From Limnoraphis robusta CS-951 (GTDB lineage: Bacteria; Cyanobacteriota; Cyanobacteriia; Cyanobacteriales; Microcoleaceae), in assembly GCF_000972705.2 (NCBI RefSeq), contig NZ_LATL02000178.1, forward strand, positions 5,980 through 69,979: DNA of 64,000 bases, in the 5' to 3' direction. Position 1 is the first letter of the stretch, and the number at the start of each line of letters is the position of its first letter. Made by a program: the position numbers and the translations under genes. Below, in pieces: positions 60,058 through 64,000 of the stretch. The notes under the pieces are model-generated. The model was not told the origin of the DNA and searched no databases. It saw nothing but the letters and a program-made list of their open reading frames with translations.

Positions 60058-60894
60058 ATGGCAAATTCACAACAGTTGATTCCGGTGGCTCTGACTATTG
60101 CTGGATCTGATAGTGGCGGGGGTGCTGGCATTCAAGCCGATTTGCGAACCTTTGCCTTTCATTGCGTTCACGGTACCAGTGCTTTAACTTGTGTAACTGC
60201 ACAAAATACTTTGGGAGTTACCCGAGTCGATGCACTCTCGCCCCAAGCCGTTGCAGCGCAAATGACAGCAGTTGTTGAAGATATTGGGGTACAAGCAACA
60301 AAAACGGGAATGTTGCTCAACTCAGACATTATTAGGCAGGTTGCCACTCAGGTTGAAGCGTTACACTTACAGCCTTTAGTGGTTGATCCAGTCATGGTTT
60401 CTCGCACAGGAGCGCAATTGATTGATGATCAGGCGATTACTGCCCTGCGGGAGAGTTTATTTCCCCATGCTACTGTGATTACACCGAACCGCTACGAGGC
60501 TGAGATTCTCACGGGACTGAAAATTCAGACGCTTGAGCAGATGTACACTGCCGCTCAACAGATTTATGATCAACTCGGAGTCAGAGCCGTCTTAGTCAAA
60601 GGGGGTAGCTTACAAGGCTGTTTACGGGGAATAGATGTTTGGTTTGATGGCAAACAGCTACAGACCTTGCAAACTCAAATCATAGAAACACCCCACACTC
60701 ATGGCACTGGTTGCACCCTTTCGGCGGCGATCGCTGCTAATCTGGCTAAAGGAGAAGAGTTATTTTCCGCTATCGAAAAGGCTAAGGCCTATGTCACTCA
60801 AGCTTTACAGTTTTCCCTGACTATCGGTCAGGGTCAAGGGCCTGTCGGACATTTCTTTCCCCTTCTACTGCAAAACCCTTCTTTTTCGCGTTGA
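60058..60894 (+). CDS. thiD: Hydroxymethylpyrimidine/phosphomethylpyrimidine kinase
   Basis: A 278-residue ribokinase-fold enzyme that phosphorylates HMP and HMP-P in thiamine synthesis. The substrate motif ALTIAGSDSGGGAGIQADLRTF is at the start. VDPVMVSRTGAQLI, VITPNRYEAEILTGL, AVLVKGGSLQG and the anion-hole HTHGTGCTLSAAIAANLA are present. The length is normal. It lies about 93 bp after ftsZ on the same strand, with no other thiamine genes and no TPP riboswitch seen upstream. Confidence 0.94.
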   Translation: MANSQQLIPVALTIAGSDSGGGAGIQADLRTFAFHCVHGTSALTCVTAQNTLGVTRVDALSPQAVAAQMTAVVEDIGVQATKTGMLLNSDIIRQVATQVEALHLQPLVVDPVMVSRTGAQLIDDQAITALRESLFPHATVITPNRYEAEILTGLKIQTLEQMYTAAQQIYDQLGVRAVLVKGGSLQGCLRGIDVWFDGKQLQTLQTQIIETPHTHGTGCTLSAAIAANLAKGEELFSAIEKAKAYVTQALQFSLTIGQGQGPVGHFFPLLLQNPSFSR

Positions 60895-60906
60895 GTTGAT
60901 CTAATT

Positions 60907-61347
60907 TTATTGGGCTTTCTGGCTATAGCGAGGAGAACGTTTCTGCTGCCAGTAATAGGGATGAGCGGGTATATCCTTTGTGTTTTCCAGTTCAGAGGTA
61001 TTAGTGCGGCTTCCAGCTTCCGCCATCACTTCCTCTTTGTCTTGAAATAGAGGAGTCGAACTGCGGAGGGGATCTCGTTGTACAGCCGCTAAGGCTTGAC
61101 GAACTGCCGTTCTGATCGTGGCTTGGTGTTCTTCTCTTGCCCGTTTCTGCTGATGCAACCAACCTTCTTGGCTAGAGGCATACAGGGTGGGCAGACGGTT
61201 AAGGGCGTAGGTTTCAACCTCGGTTCGCTGAATATACTGGGTTAACCGAGGAGAAAGGAGTGCCATTTGGCTTCTCACTTCCTCTGCCACCAAGTCTTCC
61301 ATGATATTGTGGTATTTTCTGCGTTGCTTCACTGACATAGTTGCCAC
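60907..61347 (-). CDS. ComFB-family protein
   Basis: A 146-residue protein of the late competence ComFB family. The N-terminal YHNIMEDLVAEEVRSQMALL, VETYALNRLPTLYASSQEGWLHQQ and the helical RAREEHQATIRTAVRQALAAVQRDP match the family pattern. The last 45 residues are polar and disordered-looking. In cyanobacteria, ComFB-type proteins have been reported as cyclic-di-nucleotide receptors, so a link with the c-di-GMP enzymes elsewhere in this window is plausible. It reads in the same direction as dndE, about 105 bp downstream of it. Confidence 0.75.
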   Translation of the reverse strand: MATMSVKQRRKYHNIMEDLVAEEVRSQMALLSPRLTQYIQRTEVETYALNRLPTLYASSQEGWLHQQKRAREEHQATIRTAVRQALAAVQRDPLRSSTPLFQDKEEVMAEAGSRTNTSELENTKDIPAHPYYWQQKRSPRYSQKAQ

Positions 61348-61451
61348 CGAAAACCTTGATGTATCTAGTGTTTATACTGAATTCGAGCTGATAGTTTGAA
61401 ATGATCCACCAGCACCGAAGTAGGTGATCACGATGTTAAGGAAAAAAGACT

Positions 61452-61844
61452 TTACCGACTTGATGAGTGGGCTATTTCGATCAAATCCTCAATTGCATCG
61501 ACCTGCTGCTCACCCCCTAAATAACCAATACCGCGATGCAGGTGAAGGCGAAATTGTTCTGCGAGAGTTTGGCGATCTGTTCCCAACCCATCCTGCCAAC
61601 ATCGCTGCTTGAGGGCGACGAGAAGCAAGGCTGACATTTCACCCCCAAAGACTCGCCAGCTCATTTCAACGTTACTATAAGCAGGCAATGGAACAAGAGA
61701 CGGTTCAGTGGGTTCTGCAAGTGATAGACAAAAAGCCCAGCGACAGAGAATATTCCACTGCTCAATTTCAGTTGTCTGTTTTAGCTCCGTTAGCTGTTCC
61801 TTCGCCACCAAGGAAATCCGAATTCGGTCAACGGGTGGTTCCAT
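61452..61844 (-). CDS. dndE: DNA sulfur modification protein DndE
   Basis: A 130-residue protein that fits DndE, a small subunit of the DndABCDE phosphorothioate DNA-modification system, in which DndE binds nicked DNA. The core MEPPVDRIRISLVAKEQL, WNILCRWAFCLSLAEP, NVEMSWRVFGGE, LLVALKQRCWQDGLG and EQFRLHLHRGIGYLGG is characteristic. In complete systems dndB, dndC and dndD precede dndE. Here the upstream DNA is a group II intron and then an IS200/IS605 derivative, with no dnd gene before the window ends. It may be solitary or separated from the rest. Confidence 0.82.
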   Translation of the reverse strand: MEPPVDRIRISLVAKEQLTELKQTTEIEQWNILCRWAFCLSLAEPTEPSLVPLPAYSNVEMSWRVFGGEMSALLLVALKQRCWQDGLGTDRQTLAEQFRLHLHRGIGYLGGEQQVDAIEDLIEIAHSSSR

Positions 61845-61900
61845 AAGTGTCCATTTTTACTGGAATCTCAATAAACCCGAAGTTGATTTAAGCTGTTAAA

Positions 61901-62989
61901 CTAAGCCAGAGAGTCACCCCTCTGACTCGTCTTCAAAACCGTGCGTGAAACTTTCGCTTCACACGGCTCCTCAATTATAAGGCGCTTGTCATGCGTACTA
62001 GAGCCATCTTTGGCTGTCTTTTTATCGTGACAGTGGTGATGAAGTAATTGCTTGTTACTTCTGTGATTATTACCTCCAAGAGACTTGGGAGTAATATGGT
62101 CGATTTCCATCAAGTCGCCATCACGAAATGTTAATCCACAATATGCACATCTGCCTTTTTGCTTTTTCAGCAATGTAGCTTTGTCTGATGGCATTTCTGG
62201 GTGTGAACCCATCCGACTACTCCAGTATGTTAAATCCCCATCAAAAGGACTCTTTTCACCTTTAACTTTGGTATGTCTGACTATTTTTACGTCAGAGTGT
62301 CTACTAAGTTTATAGGCTTTTTCATCCCCCCTAGTCGAGAATACCCAGTTCCTAGTCCCTATTGAGTTCCAATATTTCTTGTGAACCCATTTTAGAGATT
62401 TGTTTGGGTGTCGTCTTTTTCCCCATCTTCTGAGTTGGTAATATAGTATATTGTCACAATAACTATAGGTTTCTTTACTAACTACAGGTGAGTAGTAATT
62501 AGACCATCCTCTAATGATTGGGTTAGCCTCCTTTATTAATGCAACTTGGGGTGAGGATTTATGTTTTGCTATTGTGTCTGCCAATGCCAGTTTTACTAAA
62601 GCTTGTAAAGCTCGTTCATTCATTGTTGGGATTCCTAAAGGTCGCCTTTCATCTGTTCCCGGTTTGGGTATCCAGACTCGACGGGTTGGCTTTGATTTGT
62701 TACCCAATTTTAATTGGTTCACTAAGGTAATTCTTTCAGTAGGTCTTAGAGATTTTACTCCGTCAGTTCCCGCCGTTTTCTTGCCCTGATTATCTTGACT
62801 AACCCGCCGTACAGCTAATAATTTGCTGTACCAAGACTCTGTGAGTAGCCTTTGTAATTTGTGGACTAACTTGACATTATCCTGCTGGCTAGCTCTGAAT
62901 ATTCGTTTTTGCATCTTAAAGACACATCTTTCAACTTTATGCCAATTGATGTCCTTCCATTCATACATCGATTTCTCAATCGTGTTCAT
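61901..62989 (-). pseudogene. Group II intron-encoded protein lacking the RT catalytic core
   Basis: A 362-residue frame. The N-terminus is normal (WHKVERCVFKMQKRIFRASQ, GKKTAGTDGVKSL, RVWIPKPGTDERRPLGIPTMNERALQALVKLAL to about residue 136). It then jumps directly to the maturase/X region (IAKHKSSPQVALIKEANPIIRGWSNYY). The segment that would hold the YADD active site is deleted in frame. The X domain and a C-terminal HNH endonuclease (CAYCG...MEIDHITPKSLGG...LLHHHCHDKK) are intact. The last codons overlap domain V. It cannot reverse-transcribe. Maturase or nicking activity could remain. Confidence 0.85.
61936..61969 (-). ncRNA. Group II intron domain V
   Basis: A 34-base hairpin beginning GAGCCGTGTGAAGC and ending CACGCACGGTTT, with the GAAA-type loop and the catalytic AGC triad near its 5' base. 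It is the most conserved part of the ribozyme, and it appears intact even though the ORF is deleted. Splicing could therefore still work, alone or with a maturase supplied in trans. Confidence 0.88.
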
Positions 62990-63614
62990 AACTTTTGAAA
63001 TGCTAATAACAACTATTCAATCCTTACAACCGGATTCACGTCAGCTTATCCTTGTTCATTACAAACAGGCATTGGCTTCTTGAATCATCCTTTCCCTGTA
63101 AACCTTGCGCTGGTTACTTCTTAAGTATCGACCTTCTTAAGAGGTTTATAGGGGTTACTTCGTTCCTAATTTCCGTTATTTCTAACTTTAGGGTCTCTCT
63201 ATCCACCGGGTCTTTATGAATGTTCCCAGTTAAGTATGACCAAATCTTCTGGCATATTAGACCATTGACTTTTTTTGTCTCCAGCCAATAATCCAAGTAG
63301 GCTGGTTTTTAATAACGATGGTTCGGTCGAGAGTTCGTATTCCTACCCATGATTAGATGCTAGACGGGATTCTCTGTTGGATTCTGAGTTACCGCCGTTT
63401 AACCCCGCTTTAGCCTAAAGGATTACCAGTCCTTAGTGACTAGGGGTTATGCTGTCGCCGCAACATCTACGGGGATGGACTTTCACCATCACGGAGATTA
63501 AGTTGTCAAGGCTCAGATCATCTGAAATCCTTGCCCTGTTTACACTTCAGCTATTATGCTGTCATTTTGACAGGAACGAATCGCACGATCACCCTTAAAT
63601 TATACAACCCTTAA

Positions 63615-63998
63615 TTGACATACTCCCCATTTCTAAAGAAAGGGGATTCTCCAAACACTAGCGGCTTTGGATTACTGATTCATTGACAACCCTTACAGCA
63701 AGCTGGTTTCCTAACCTACTCCAGAGGGGTGAGTCTCCCCAGTCGTTCATCCCATTTCAGAGATAGTTTCGGTATGCCCTACCGTACTTGAGAAAAAATG
63801 CTTGATTCTCTGTACTTGGTGCTTTAAGGTTTTATATGGCCAAAGCATTTCTTGCAAGAACCCCATACCTTAAGTTTTCAAGGTTAATTGCATCCATTAG
63901 ATGCTGGGTTTTTAGACTGGTTGAATACCCTGCCAGTAGAGTTATTATAGCATTTCCTTGCCTTGTGCCTTGTATCCCCATACCTATTGGTAGGGGCG
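63615..63998 (-). mobile_element. Gene-less IS200/IS605-derived element at the window edge
   Basis: On the minus strand the left end is a CCCCTACC-aata-GGTATGGGG hairpin (63976-63996) followed by ATACAAGGCA. The right end is GAATCCCC...GGGGAGTATGTCAA (hairpin 63625-63645, ending 63615). Inside the right end are GGAAACC and further stems, as in omega-RNAs. The interior of about 380 bp has no open frame of note. It sits just upstream of the group II intron. The outer boundary could extend beyond base 64000. Confidence 0.68.
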
Positions 63999-64000
63999 TG

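Larger units (their letters stand above)
61895..63586 (-). mobile_element. Group II intron with internally deleted ORF
   Basis: The 5' end GTGCGATTCG is read leftwards from 63586, which fits the group II GUGYG consensus. The 3' part contains a clear domain V (61936-61969) and a domain VI-like stem (GAGTCAG...CTCTGGCTTAG, with an unpaired A region TTTAACAG). The length of about 1.7 kb is shorter than the usual roughly 2.5 kb and fits the missing reverse-transcriptase core. It lies 51 bp upstream of the dndE start and about 30 bp from an IS200/IS605-type right end. The 3' boundary (about 61895) is approximate. The 62990-63586 part is ribozyme domains I-IV without a gene. Confidence 0.82.

Noticed and set aside
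63114..63296. A 60-codon minus-strand frame upstream of the intron ORF
   Set aside because: It lies inside the ribozyme part (domains I-IV) of the group II intron and has no protein features.
1..64000. CRISPR arrays
   Set aside because: No run of regularly spaced identical repeats with unique spacers was seen; the repeats found are palindromes, tandem units or transposon ends.

Overview
The window looks like chromosomal DNA from a filamentous, non-heterocystous-type cyanobacterium (Oscillatoriales-like, such as the Lyngbya/Planktothrix group; the genus is a guess). It carries photosynthesis-specific genes (ycf3, nblA, a psb32-like gene), many GCGATCGC (HIP1) octamers, cyanobacterial-style multidomain histidine kinases, and many short palindromic repeats and IS200/IS605 elements.

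Layout. 0-6 kb: a TnpB element, 6-phosphofructokinase, two small unknown genes that share a palindromic upstream motif, and an FGGY sugar kinase. 6-8.5 kb: a secreted peptidoglycan-binding protein, a small conserved protein and a desaturase/dehydrogenase fusion. 8.5-15.2 kb: a 1932-residue Ser/Thr kinase-ATPase-histidine kinase followed by a collapsed paralogue of it. 16.3-21.5 kb: a leftward operon for wobble-uridine tRNA modification (trhP-like, a second U32-like gene, trmN6-like, cmoA, cmoB). 21.6-24.7 kb: a PLP decarboxylase, cbiT and cdsA. 24.7-26.8 kb: an IS200/IS605 element whose tnpB is split by a 109-bp MITE, with a recognisable omega-RNA end. 26.9-37 kb: a dense two-component and cyclic-di-GMP signalling cluster (seven proteins). 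37-43 kb: a Uma2 protein, a GHL10-like hydrolase, a membrane protein, ycf3, gatC and an alpha/beta hydrolase. 43.3-48.7 kb: a repeat-rich accessory stretch with an unusual CBM20-SGNH-DUF1796 fusion, a 60-aa gene between copies of one repeat, an acyl-CoA synthetase and a gene-less IS200/IS605 derivative. 48.8-60.9 kb: a DUF4168 gene pair, tRNA-Arg(CCG), a CHASE2-GGDEF-EAL protein, dapB, nblA, cobH, psb32, a broken ATPase gene, ftsQ, ftsZ and thiD. 60.9-64 kb: a ComFB-like gene, a dndE gene, a group II intron with a reverse-transcriptase-deleted ORF, and another IS200/IS605 derivative at the window edge.

How the parts work together. The 16-21 kb operon could take U34 to ho5U (TrhP) and then to cmo5U (CmoA makes carboxy-SAM, CmoB transfers it). 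That pathway is best known from Gammaproteobacteria, so the operon may have been acquired. The 27-37 kb cluster combines a GGEEF diguanylate cyclase, an EAL protein fused to a kinase dimerisation domain and several kinase/Rcp1-type regulator pairs. With the CHASE2-GGDEF-EAL protein and a ComFB-type protein (a family with reported c-di-GMP binding in cyanobacteria) this gives parts for making, degrading and sensing c-di-GMP.

The most unusual items are the cmo5U operon, the CBM20-SGNH-DUF1796 fusion, the four matching 16-bp palindromes at 3.3-4.2 kb, the MITE with a clean target duplication in tnpB, the gene-less IS200/IS605 derivatives that keep omega-RNA-like ends, and dndE next to an internally deleted group II intron. 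All calls come from reading the sequence; no database search was possible.
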